In this document: positions 54,270 through 64,000 of the stretch, in pieces | How the letters are laid out: every line of letters begins with the position of its first letter | Position numbering within the stretch: position 1 is the first letter of the stretch | Assembly: GCA_020466095.1 (NCBI GenBank) | Contig: CM035806.1 | Location: 4,325,363-4,389,362, forward strand | DNA length: 64,000 nt | Direction: 5' to 3' | Source: Chlorops oryzae | Lineage: Eukaryota > Arthropoda > Insecta > Diptera > Chloropidae | Notes under the pieces: generated by a model | The model's database searches: none | Seen by the model: only the letters and a program-made list of their open reading frames with translations | Told to the model about the DNA's origin: nothing | Position numbers and translations under genes: made by a program

Positions 54270-55430
54270 GCGTTTTTACAAATGAGCACTATTGTTTCGT
54301 CGAAATCTATGGAAATTGGCAAAGTATATTTATAATGTAACGAGAGTAAAAGTAAATAAAGCAATGAAAATTACAAAATGTCTCCGACATGACCATATCG
54401 TGAAATGCATACTTATGAGATAGGTACCTTCAAAATTCAATGAACCTTGTTGGTCGAAATTTATCATGTTGAGTGAGACAGTGATCTTCTTCGTAAGCAC
54501 TTTTGATACTTCGAAAATTAAAATAAAAAAATCATTTTAACAATTTTTGTTCGTTAGCCATAGAACCCGTTCTGATTCGAGTCGAGATATCAGCTGGCCA
54601 TTATGCTAAATGAACTGAGCTAACTATTTAACCTCATCGGTTCTCGAAATGTCGCAATGGTCTTGATGAAACTCCGTATACACTAATTGATTTGTTCCAA
54701 ATCGAAGTGGCTGCAAATGACAAGGATCTTGAACCGATTTTCCGAGTATACATTGACTGGTGCGTTATATTCCACTTGAAAGTTAAAAGTATAGATCTAT
54801 ACAAGAACGATTAGTTGAATCAGAGCCATGAGATAAGCTATCGTAACGCATCTCACCACGAGCTGTCCAACAGATGCATCAACAATGTGCCTATGGTCAT
54901 GATGCATTCATCTGGACTTTGTATAGGTGAAAATTGCTGCGTAGCAATAATGCTTTGTACCTCCTAACTATGAGAGAACACAAATACAGTGTTATATTCT
55001 TAACACTGCAGCTAAATCGCAAAACCCACAAGTAACAATATGAGAACAATGGCAAAAAGTCAATTGTTGTAATTGGCTTCTAACCATTTCACCACCGTAG
55101 TCTCAGAAAATCTTTGTTTTATGGACTTTTTTTTGTTCCTTCAAACTCAATAAGGATTTCTAGAACCGTCATTGTTTTTTTGAAAAAAATTTTGCTGCAA
55201 TGAAGATGGTGCATCGCCGAAACTAGGCCTATTTTCAGTCACAATTTTACGAAGAGTACTACCAAAACTACGGTGATAATCAAAAAATTGAAGGTTTGCA
55301 TAATCGCTGTATCGCTCTATAGAGTGCAACTTGTTGATAATAATAAACGATTTTGACAGAACAATGACTGTTTTTCTTTGCCCGCTTACACGTGAAATGC
55401 CATATGTATGTACGTAGGTCCACGGTATAA
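54270..55430. repeat. corrupted tandem copy of 52960-54140 mixed with mariner sequence
   Basis: Collinear with 52960-54140 from AATCTATG..ATTGGCAAAG to GGTCCACGGTATAA, but with dense short deletions and replaced blocks. Many replaced blocks match the mariner at 5189-6485 in the same left-to-right order: CCACAAGT...GAGAACAATGGCAAAAA near 55026, TTTGCTGCAATGAAGATGGT and CGCCGAAACTAGGCCTATTTT near 55190-55235, GAGTACTACCAAAA at 55253, and ATCGCTGTATCGCTCT then AATAATAAACGATTTTGACA near 55302-55360. Such alternation is not a natural insertion; it looks like a consensus of two haplotypes. Confidence 0.82.
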
Positions 55431-57639
55431 GTAACGTTTTGCTAGGTAATTCTAAGTCAAAATTCTTTGTATTCATAAGGATCCGACGTATCAAATGTTT
55501 TTTATAGTCCCAAAAAACCAAAAATCCGATTCGAAATTTATTTTAAGACAGAGAAACATATTACTTCGAAATTTGAAAAAACGTTAATCGGAATCGATAT
55601 ACCGGATACGCTTTGTCGGATGGATCTACGGAGAAATTGAAATCAAAATTTTAATCAAAACGAGCTACCTGCTCGTATGCATACCAGGGATGCTGGTGGT
55701 CATTTTTTCTCCCCGGTAAATTTCGAGTTTATTGCGAACCATCGTTAAATAAGAATTCCAGACTATTCCCTCAAACAGTCTCTAATAGTGGCTAAACAAT
55801 TTTCTAGCTCCTTTTAACACACACACACACAACGCACACACATCTACTCGAACAACTACCTGGTTCTTAAGAATGCAACTCTAGAGTAGCCACCTATTTT
55901 TAGAATATTTTCCTTGCAAGAATTTTAGGAAAAAATGTAGCAAGATTTTCGTTTTTCGGAAAATTCTTTCAACACATACTCCAGGCCTTAAACGATTTTA
56001 TTTTAAAGCATGCCAGACTCGCACTCTCGCAATTCAGCAGAGAACAAGGAGAAGTGCAAGGGGTTAACAAGAAAAAAAAAAAAAAAATTCAGAACCTAAA
56101 AATAGCGCAGCCATGAAATTAGCTACGAGAGGAGAAGTTCTGAATGCATTGGACGAAGCGAATCGGAGACTGCATCCGCGGCTAGAAAAACTTGGCCAAC
56201 GGAATCGGATTATTTTGAAAAATGTTCAATGTGTAATTCAATCGAGAACCGAGATCGAGAATCGAGGTCGGAACGAGAACGGAACACTGAGAAGCAGAGC
56301 AATTTTGCTATGAGTATTTCTGGAATGCCGCATGAAATTCTTTTATTCGGTAAGACGAAAGCGGCAAATGTTGATGCAGCAGCTGCAAATTTCCGTTGAT
56401 TAATTTATGAATCTATGGCGCGTGTCGATTAACAATAAAACAGATTTAAGGGTAACAGTCTTTGGGGATTTAGAGGCACACGATTTTAGATGCCTGTCAA
56501 TAATTTCAATTTTTTCATACACTTAAGTCTCACAAATGTTACTGACAATTCCGACATAGAGGTTCAACATTTTTTTTTTAACGTGCCCCTTTGCCATTAA
56601 ATAAAAGCGATGATTGTAGTGTTAAATTACACTAGTTTACAGTTTATTTTTTCTCAGGAGAACTCAATAGACTTTGCTAATGGAACTTTAACCTTCCAAA
56701 CACAAATAAACTATTTAAAAAAAAAAAAAAAATAGTTCTCGATCCTCACCATACAAGAACACTATATATTTATGTGCATACGCTTTTGTCTTTGTCATTA
56801 GCTTTGAAACGTGCTCGAAGTTCTAGCTATTAAGAGATATCCATTAAACTATGAAGCCCTCCAAAAAAAAAAAAAGGATCTGCAAAGCGGTATTTAGTGA
56901 GTTTAAAGGTAATTTTCCTTATTGCAACATAAGGTCGGCTTCCATTGATATCGTCATTATTATCTTAGCCTTCAGATGGTTCCGTTCCACTTCCGATTCT
57001 GAAGTGATCTATTTTCTCTTATTCATTATTGAATCGTCTCGCGTAATGTGACACTTCGTGAATGGCCAATGAAATAATCATTAGGCAAATTCACATTCAA
57101 GGATCTACTCGATTTAGACCATTTACTATTGTATGTCCCAATGAATTTGTTCTTTAAAAGGGTTCCGAAGGAAAGTTCCGAAATGTGTATTGAAACATAT
57201 CATACAAACAGTGAATCGATTAAACTTACATGTAGTTAGTGCCTTCTGATTACTTAAATTGATAGTGTAACACATCGATTTAAACCCGATTTATGAAACC
57301 ATAGATTATCGAAATTCTTTAAATAGTGAATTGTAAAATATTTTTAGACTGTGGGTCAAATTAAAATTAATCAAATCGATACTTTGGTTCATGTTGTATT
57401 TGCTTAAGAAACAATTTATAGTTTATCAATCGTACCTTTTCAAAATGAAAACAATGGTTTTTATAAATATAGTTTCATTCATGTTTGCTTTAATGAATAG
57501 TGCTGCGCCGTGTAATAGGGTCATCATATTTTATTATGATATCAACGAAAATTTTAAATATTGGGGGGCGAATGCGGGGACCGTAACAGTTATGAGCAAA
57601 ATGGAAAATGCAAAATATAATTTTACTCTTATTCAATTA
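55431..57639. other. intergenic stretch, nothing recognised
   Basis: Short (CA)n at 55818-55830; poly(A) at 56066-56090 and 56717-56732. The frame at 56113-56313 has ordinary codon composition but no known domain or splice support. Confidence 0.4.
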
Positions 57640-57803
57640 CAGTGTACTCTCTCTCTTAACCGGACACCTGCGGGACCGAAGAATATGTGCACTTAACAGA
57701 AGTGTCCGCTTAAGAGGAAACTGTATTTTAGAATCAGGAATACTAGAGAATTCCCAAAAAGTGTCCGTTTAAAAGGGAGTGTCCGCAAGGAGAGAGTGCC
57801 CGG
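57640..57803. mobile_element. 164-bp CAGTGTACT TA-element, copy 1
   Basis: Starts CAGTGTACTCTCTCTC, ends GGAGAGAGTGCCCGG, flanked by TA (57638-57639, 57804-57805). The interior repeats CCGCTTAAGAG/GTCCGTTTAAAAG words. Exactly the same length as the copy at 62101-62264, same orientation. CAGTG ends with TA target suggest a pogo-like origin. Confidence 0.85.
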
Positions 57804-57837
57804 TATGTGTCTCTTCAACTACATACATCTAAGCATA

Positions 57838-58063
57838 TTATCGATTAACCTATCGATTATTGAACCTATCGATTATTTAGAATATCGATAAGTTAGAACA
57901 TCGATTATAGAACCTATCGATTTATGAAACCATAGATTATCGAAACTTTCGATTATTAAACCAATCGACTATTGTTGAAACAATCGATTATTTAGACTGT
58001 GGGTTATTAAAATTATCAATTATCGAAACTATCGCCTTTAGGAAATATCGATTATTGAATAGA
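57838..58063. repeat. TATCGATTATTGAA satellite-like array
   Basis: About 14 imperfect units of 15-17 bp (ATCGATTATTGAACCT and variants). The same unit recurs at 27796-28005 and 59233-59320. Confidence 0.9.
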
Positions 58064-59323
58064 GCTGGAGAAACAATCGATAGCGCTATCGATACTATCG
58101 ATGGTTTCAAACTATCGAAAACCTCGATGGTTTTTATAGACTATCGATAGTTTTGATTCATGGACATTTGCTTTAGCATTGGAAAGGTGGTGCTGGTGGT
58201 GTGACAGAGGGCTTTCTTCTTTTTGAATTGGACAGATTTCTAAAAAATACCTTAATTTAGATTAGGGCGGGCCGCTCGAAAATTCATCTTTCGATTATAA
58301 AATTATCGATTGTCAAAATTATCGATAATCGAAACTATTGATGATGATGTTGGTGATGATGATGATAATGGTGATGATGATGATGATGATGATGTTGTGA
58401 TGATGGTGATGGTAATGATATTGGTGATGATGTGGTTGAATGGTGATGATGATGGTGAGGTTGGTGATGAATATGGTAATGATGATGGTGATGTATGATG
58501 AGGTGAGTTGGTGTGAGGTTATTATGATGATGGTGATATATGATTAAGGTGGTGATGATGATGAGGTTGGTGATGGTGATGTAGACGGTCATGGTGACGA
58601 TGATTATAACATACACAACTTCTTGCTTAGTCACGTCGCGACGTGAAAATTCTTCAGAAATTCTGCGAGTCTTATGTGTCCATTTTACAAACAAATGAGA
58701 ATTATAGGCGACATGCTAAAATTTATTTCATGCACTGATGCAGAACGAATTTTTTCCGTTTATGGAAATTTTTTCGATTTTAATTTTAAACCAAAAATGA
58801 CTTCTAAATGTGTACAAGGGATTTTTACTGATCACTTTCCAAAAAGAAAACAGAAATAAAGGGATTTTTTGTCAATTTCCAAGAAAGGATCACCAAAAAT
58901 GCCTTCAATTCAAGGAAAGGATATCCAAAATTCGAGATAAGAAGTGTAATTAAATTGGAAAGGTTTTAAAATTCGGTTTTAATTACACGGATATTAATCA
59001 AGGGTCTTATGACATTTATTATAGGACCACCATTAATTTTTGAAATTTAAACTTTCAAATGGTGGATATTTTAAAGTTAAACAGCTCAAACTTGTTTGAT
59101 TGAAATCACTAGCAGTTTTCCAATAAAATAAATTTACATTTTAAAATATATCTTCCGATATTACTATCGATATTTCAGACAATCGACTATCGAGTCTATC
59201 GATGGTCGCAACTATCGATATTTCTCCATCTCTATTATTGAACCTATCGATTAATGAAACTATCGATTATGGAACTATCGATAATAGAACTATCGATTAC
59301 CGAGCTATCGATAGCTCTCCAGC
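58064..59323. mobile_element. AGAGCTGGAGA inverted-repeat element, composite repeat copy 2
   Basis: Left end AGAGCTGGAGAAACAATCGA and right end TCGATAGCTCTCCAGCTCT are complementary. Between them lie a GAT array (58333-58600), the conserved TCTTCAGAAATTCTGCGAG block (58640-58900), a tail matching 28420-28577, and TATCGAT satellite units near the right end. Another left end of the same type (AGAGCTGGAGAAACATCGAT) is at 13831-13880, and a right end (TCGATAGTTGTCCAGCTCTA) at 27991-28010. Confidence 0.78.
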
Positions 59324-59495
59324 TCTCTTTCCAAATCGCTTCATGAAAAATATTCAGAAATTCTACGAGTCTTATGTGTCCCATTTTATTAAGCAAATGA
59401 GAATTATAGGCGACATGCTGAACTGCGTATACTATGGTTAAAAAGTATGGGTAGTTGCTTTATTCAAACCACCAGCAATTTTCCAACCAAATTAG
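59324..59495. repeat. third partial copy of the composite repeat
   Basis: CTTCATGAAAAATATTCAGA and ACGAGTCTTATGTGTCCCAT to GAATTATAGGCGACATGCTG repeat the conserved block once more, truncated after about 90 bases and followed by AGCAATTTTCCAACCAA, which matches the tail. Confidence 0.75.
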
Positions 59496-59560
<65 letters not shown>

Positions 59561-59646
59561 CTCTCTTCTCTCTCTCTCTCTCTCTTTCTTCTCTCTTTCT
59601 CTCTCTCTTTCTCTCTCTTTCTCTTCTTTCTCTCTTTCTCTCTCTT

Positions 59647-59705
<59 letters not shown>

Positions 59706-59850
59706 CTCTCTTTCTCTCTCTTTCTCTCTCTTTCTCTGTCTCTCTCTATCCCTTTCTATCTCTTGTTATTTTTTTTCTTTCTGTTTTTTCTCTGTTTCTT
59801 TCTTCTTTCTTTCTCTTTTCCTCATTCCCTCTCACTCCCCCTTTCACTAA
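59496..59850. repeat. (CT)n microsatellite with TTTCTCTC higher-order units
   Basis: Pure (CT)n at the left, passing into regular TTTCTCTC units of 12 bases to the right. Ser/Leu-rich frames are artefacts. Confidence 0.96.
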
Positions 59851-60572
59851 CTAATACTTTTACACCAATTTGTTCTAGCAAACTTGACCGAATTTCCACT
59901 TCCGACACAGGCCGTCCTTCGAACAACAATCAAAAAAATAATGTGTAATGCGCTGCGTATGAGCAATGCTAAATGATTTGACTCATACGCACATAGGACA
60001 GTGGGTTGGTTGGTTGCTTGTAGCGAAAATCGAAATAATATGATTATTTGACTATGTATTCGTTATTTTTGGATTGAGCGATTTATCAATTATTATCTTC
60101 ATTTTTATTTTAGATCTTAATTGACTTTTTTCTTACAAGCTGCTGAATTGAACCGATACCGATACCACGAGGTGAACGGCGACAATAATACTGAAAAGTA
60201 GTCCTTGCGGATGCCCTTGATTTTCGTTATTGCGTCCTTGGGACTTTCTTGTGTGATAAAACGTTTTGTGAAGTTCAAGATTGTTAAATTTCGTTTCGGC
60301 CGAGGAGAGGCCGAAAGCTGAGCATATGTGAAGGGAATAGACTGTACGCGTCAATTTGGCATGACGGAAAAAGGACATAGAGAATGTGTGCTTCGCAATG
60401 CTATCAATAATTTCTGTTCAATTTTCATTTGAACTTTGGGTGTCAAATATAATATTCGAATACCGTCCTTTTGCCACACCTACACTTTCGATTTTTGCAT
60501 TTAATGCCTTGAAATAATATCCAATTTTGATTTCGCTAAAATCAGATTATATGGGTCTCATAACAGACCTAC
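59851..60572. other. intergenic stretch, nothing recognised
   Basis: The minus-strand frames around 60120-60380 stay open in two registers and look somewhat protein-like, but I could not match either to a family (see rejected items). Confidence 0.4.
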
Positions 60573-61319
60573 TTAAGGGGGTCTTCTCATTGAAAACCCG
60601 TTTTTTTGACCCTTTTTAAAAAAATTCTTATTTGAAAACGCAAAGAATAATTGAAAACTTTTTTTATTTATTGTATTACAAAAGGTTCAAAGTAAATAAA
60701 AAAAATTTTTTTGCCTCGATACGTGGGCTGTTCAAAAAGTAATGAGACTTCAAAGTTGGTGGTGAAAAAAAAAGGTGCCGTCACGGCGGCCACGATTCCG
60801 GGTCTCCGGAGCGTCCGAAATGGAAAAAAAAACGGGGTTATAATCAGTATAGATGTAATTCTCGGGTGAACCTCAAGCTTAATTTTGTGATTTTTTTTGA
60901 CAAAATGGCGGCCATTCAAAAAAAAATTTCAATTTCGGGCTTTTTTTTTGTAGTTTAGTGTAAAAAAAAAAATAGTAAAAAAATTTTTTAAAATTATGGT
61001 CGAGGTTCACCCGAGAATGGTGACAATTCTGCGTCGATTCCACTTTGTTTCATGAAAATCGGTTCAGTTGAACTGGAGATATCATGGCCGCCAGTTCGAA
61101 AAACGTGGTTTCGAGATAAACGCGTTTAAAGTTTGAAGCAACGCAAAAATTACTCGTTTTAGCGCAGATCTTGCTCGACAAAGAAGGCTATATCCTCTAA
61201 ACTATTTCGAATTTCAAAAAATCCTTTTAGGGGCATATTCACAACTACCCAAGCTATAAATAAATGCAAAAAAAAAAAAAGTCGAAAAAAAAAGTTGCTC
61301 AATGAGAAGACCCCCTTAA
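60573..61319. mobile_element. TTAA-bounded MITE, family A, copy 4
   Basis: Same ends, length (747) and interior as the other three copies, and the same orientation. One substitution at the left end (CCGTTTTTTTGACCC in place of CCGTTTTTTGGACCC). Confidence 0.93.
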
Positions 61320-62100
61320 GTACTGAAGGTATCCCTGAAAATGTTCTGCGCAGTTAAATTCTCAATTTTATCACGATAGCTCAAGTCCTTCGATAAGAAA
61401 TCTGTGTACAGAGGGAATAACATAGAGACCGCCGGACACGGCCAAATCGAATCTCCTGGTGACGCTGATCATTTCTTTAGGTCCCCATATCTTGTATGGT
61501 CTATCTTGAGACACATACGCACAAACGCAATATACCCCCGATATGATGGAGTGGGTCGGATATAATATGTGTAGTACGTAAATATTTTATAGTATTTAAC
61601 ACGGGTAAAAGTTAATGCATTTCACAAGAAAATCTATTTGTTAAGCTTAGGAGACATCATGAAAATTCCATATTTGGTCAATTTCACTCGAGACGTGTAC
61701 ATTGTCTGCTTGAGTCATCAACACTAATCGAATGTAAGATACTATCGCAAGTTTTTATGGAACGCACCAGCCTTCCTTACAATCTGTCTGTCACTTTTAT
61801 TTGATTAGCTTCGAAAATTGATAACGACGACAATAAAAATTGAACAATTGAAAAGCAATGCTAAATATAATTAAAAGATTAATACAGTGAATGCCCCGCT
61901 TGCGGACACCCCACTTTTTGAGAACGCTCTACTGTTCGTTTTTTATCAAATGTTTTCTTCGAATAGCAAGTTTGGAAACGTCTGTCTGCCAGTATATCCA
62001 AAAAATTTGTCCTTTCATCTGACTCAAACATTGATTAGTTCTCATTTTTCACATAAGAAGACCGCAGTTCATAACCTAGGTGATTATTAGATTTTAAATA
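61320..62100. other. intergenic stretch with a pogo-like fragment
   Basis: Near 61885-61930, TACAGTGAATGCCCCGCTTG and CGGACACCCCACTTTTTGAG resemble the left end of the 164-bp elements. No other feature. Confidence 0.45.
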
Positions 62101-62264
62101 CAGTGTACTGTCTTTTAAGCGGACACCTATGGGACCGATAAATGTGTCTGCTTAACAGAGATGTTAGCTTAAGAGAATCAGGAACACTAGAGCATTCTCA
62201 AAAAGGTGTCCGTTTAAGAAGGATGTTCGCTTAAGAAGAGTGTCCGCAAGGAGAGATTACACTG
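62101..62264. mobile_element. 164-bp CAGTGTACT TA-element, copy 2
   Basis: Starts CAGTGTACTGTCTTTTAAGC, ends GGAGAGATTACACTG, flanked by TA (62099-62100, 62265-62266). The GCGGACAC / GTGTCCGC words near the ends are inverted. Better preserved at the right end than copy 1. Confidence 0.88.
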
Positions 62265-62652
62265 TATTATAAAGTACCGATTGATTTTCTTTAACCCTTT
62301 CACGAGCATTTTGGTAATAAATTCCTATAGAAACTAATTATAGGAGTGAATTTTGAGCGTTCATCTGATTTTAATATACACCCAGAGAAAAAAACCCACA
62401 TAAAATCAATAGAAACCACATTGATTCAATGTGAAACGTTAACGAAATAGACTTTCGTAGAAAAATTTCGATTCAATATGGAACACCATTGAATTAAGGT
62501 GGCGCAATATCGACGATTTTAATATAGAAACCATATTAAAATGATATTTTTCGGCATTGAATTAATATTAGATTCTACTTAATTGTGATATGAATTATTG
62601 TAAAAAACCAGGTCGGTGGATTCGATCCCTGCTCCAGCGAGCGTCGATTTTT

Positions 62653-62804
62653 TATACCCGAGACACTCTGTGTCGAGGGTATATTGCGTTTGTGTGGTTG
62701 TGTGTAACACCCAGAACCAGTCGAGATAGACCATACAAAATATATATAGAAATGATCAGCGTCACCAGGAGATTCGATTTAGACATGTCCGTCTGTCTGT
62801 CCGT

Positions 62805-62837
<33 letters not shown>

Positions 62838-63515
62838 ATACAGTTTTCTTATCGAAGAAGTTGAGCTATCTTGACAAAATTTGCATGCGTGCTCACGGGG
62901 ACATGAGTAAGAACAAGTTCGAGAATGGACCCGATCGGACCATTTTTAGGGGTACCTCCAGTACTAGGGTCTGTTACGAAAATCACAAAAACTGCTCTAA
63001 AATCGAAGTTTTTCAAGATATTTTGATGAAATTTGATATTTGATCATATTTAAAGGCCAGTAATATTATTTCCAAAAATTAGAAAAGTGGGTGTGGCAGA
63101 AGGGCGGTTTTCGAAAATTGTCTCCTGCACCCGAATTTTCAAATGGGACTTGAACGAAATTTGGCACTTATGCTTCCTTTTTGTAGCCATAAACATCCTT
63201 CCAAAAAATTTTCTTGATCGGTCCATTTTTAAGGGTACCTCCAGTACTAGGGTCTGTCACAAAGATCCCAAAACTGCCCCAAAATCGGATTTTTTTGAGA
63301 TATTCCACTGAAACTTAGAATTTGAACCTATATTAAGGCCTCCGAAAAGTGGGCGTGGCAAAAGGGCGGTTTTCATAAAAAAAATTCAACAAAAGTCGGT
63401 ATGGTATGGTATGGGGCCCCTTATGGTCTTAAACACCTTTTGATATTAAAAATTATTTGAAGATGTGTATCTGTGTCGGGTATTCTATTGTCAGGCTCGC
63501 CTGACTATAACACCC
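62653..63515. repeat. nested dispersed repeat with (TCTG)n and 283-bp tandem units
   Basis: Starts TATACCCGAGACACTCTGTG and ends near TGTGTCGGGTATTCTATTGT then TATAACACCCTTACTTG. It has (GTCT)n at 62790-62837. Two tandem units start at TCCATTTTTAGGGGTACCTC (62938) and TCCATTTTTAAGGGTACCTC (63221), each followed by AAAGTGGG(T/C)GTGGC and GGGCGGTTTTC. Similar style to 7105-7535. Confidence 0.7.
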
Positions 63516-63804
63516 TTACTTGTTTTTTTTTTTTTTTTTTGGGGAAAAGTAGATAATTTAACATTTACATTACTTAAAAAACTAAGAAATAAAAGATTTT
63601 AACAAAATTTTTATGCTTAAAAAATAAAAAAAAAAAGATTCTATAGAAATTTCTTGAAAGAGCTTGTGCGTGACGTTTTGGAAGGCCCGACAAAAGCAAC
63701 TTGTTTTATTGGTTCGCGTCCAAACTTAGTTTCTCTGAGCCCCGCATTTTTTCGCTAAAATTTCCTTGCCCGTTTTATTCTCCATTTTTCCACAAATTCT
63801 TTGG

Positions 63805-63868
63805 CCTGCGGCAGGGTTCGAACTCGAAACTTCCAGATTAAAAATCTAGCACACTTAAACTACGCCAT
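63805..63868 (-). other. tRNA-like sequence (SINE or element-internal)
   Basis: On the minus strand: CGCGATGGCGTAGTTTAAGT (A box), GCTAGATTTTTAATCTGGAA (anticodon stem-loop that pairs well, with TTT in the loop), CGAGTTCGAACCCTGCC (B box). The anticodon arm and T-arm are good, but the acceptor stem does not pair cleanly, so I treat it as tRNA-derived. Confidence 0.55.
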
Positions 63869-64000
63869 CGCGAGATATGATTTTGAGCCTGCTACGTTTA
63901 TTATATCAATGTAAGTGCAAATAAAACTGCTCAATAAGGTGATCTTATCGATTTTATGGGGGTCATATTTTTCTGTGTGAAGAGTTTCCATATTAATTTA

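Larger units (their letters stand above)
62379..63979. mobile_element. CACMCAGAGAAAA inverted-repeat element with tRNA-like modules and a nested repeat
   Basis: Left end CACCCAGAGAAAAAAACCCA and, on the right, the complement of CACACAGAAAAATATGACCC; both are followed inward by CATAAAATC(A/G)AT. The ends resemble CACCGAGAGAAA of 39722-40983. A plus-strand T-arm-like GGTGGATTCGATCCCTGCTC is at 62613-62633, and a minus-strand tRNA-like stretch is at 63805-63868. The block 62653-63510 is a separate nested repeat. Confidence 0.55.

Noticed and set aside
60120..60378. Minus-strand frames that stay open in two registers (one with KRFITQESPKDAITKIKGIR)
   Set aside because: I considered a ribosomal-protein pseudogene but could not align it to any family with confidence; two open registers argue for chance or an unrecognisable remnant.
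1..64000. CRISPR array or bacterial-type defence system
   Set aside because: Tandem repeats here have no regular unique spacers, and the genome is plainly eukaryotic with introns and transposons.

Overview
This window is eukaryotic and almost certainly from an insect, most plausibly a higher fly (Diptera). It is AT-rich and full of poly(A)/poly(T) tracts and microsatellites. The few genes have short introns of 66-86 bp with GT-AG borders, and the recognisable proteins look most like animal and fly families. The family or genus is not established; a tephritid-like or other transposon-rich fly is a guess. No bacterial operons, CRISPR arrays, rRNA genes or intact viral genes were seen.

Genes. 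Four loci look real. (1) A complete two-exon Sgf29 gene (SAGA complex tandem-Tudor reader, 296 aa) lies at 16454-17430 on the plus strand. (2) A small secreted or membrane-anchored His/Asp-rich protein lies at 30485-31012 on the minus strand, with a 9-base first coding exon. (3) A 493-codon open frame at 36307-37788 on the plus strand carries one SH3-like and one clear C-terminal SH3 domain. (4) The 3' part of an FBXO25/FBXO32 (atrogin-1-like) F-box gene lies at 50213-52421 on the minus strand in four exons; its N-terminal exons were not found. A possible terminal exon near 23761 is unassigned. The genes have unrelated jobs and no operon-like logic.

Everything else is mainly mobile DNA. There are mariner copies (5189-6485 nearly complete with two homopolymer frameshifts; 1-144 cut by the window edge; a third seen only as a scrambled mosaic near 54.3-55.4 kb). 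At least five families of short TTAA-bounded inverted-repeat elements (piggyBac-like target) occur, one with four near-identical copies of about 745 bp. Five non-autonomous hAT-type elements have clean 8-bp target duplications, and three copies of a CATGATAC-ended element have 8-9 bp duplications. Pogo/Tc1-like TA elements, tRNA-derived SINEs with (AACC)n tails, a LINE fragment, foldback and palindromic elements, and long CT/GA and GAT arrays fill the rest. Several elements are nested with exact boundaries, so insertion order can be read directly.

The most notable observations are: (a) 54.3-55.4 kb appears to be a base-by-base mosaic of the preceding 1.2 kb and a mariner element, probably a consensus error at a polymorphic insertion; (b) a TTAA-bounded element appears to have expanded internally into a 241-bp tandem array at 1270-2043; (c) several inverted-repeat elements carry internal tRNA-like modules; (d) nests at 20.66-21.69 kb and 43.97-45.09 kb allow exact reconstruction of the older elements.
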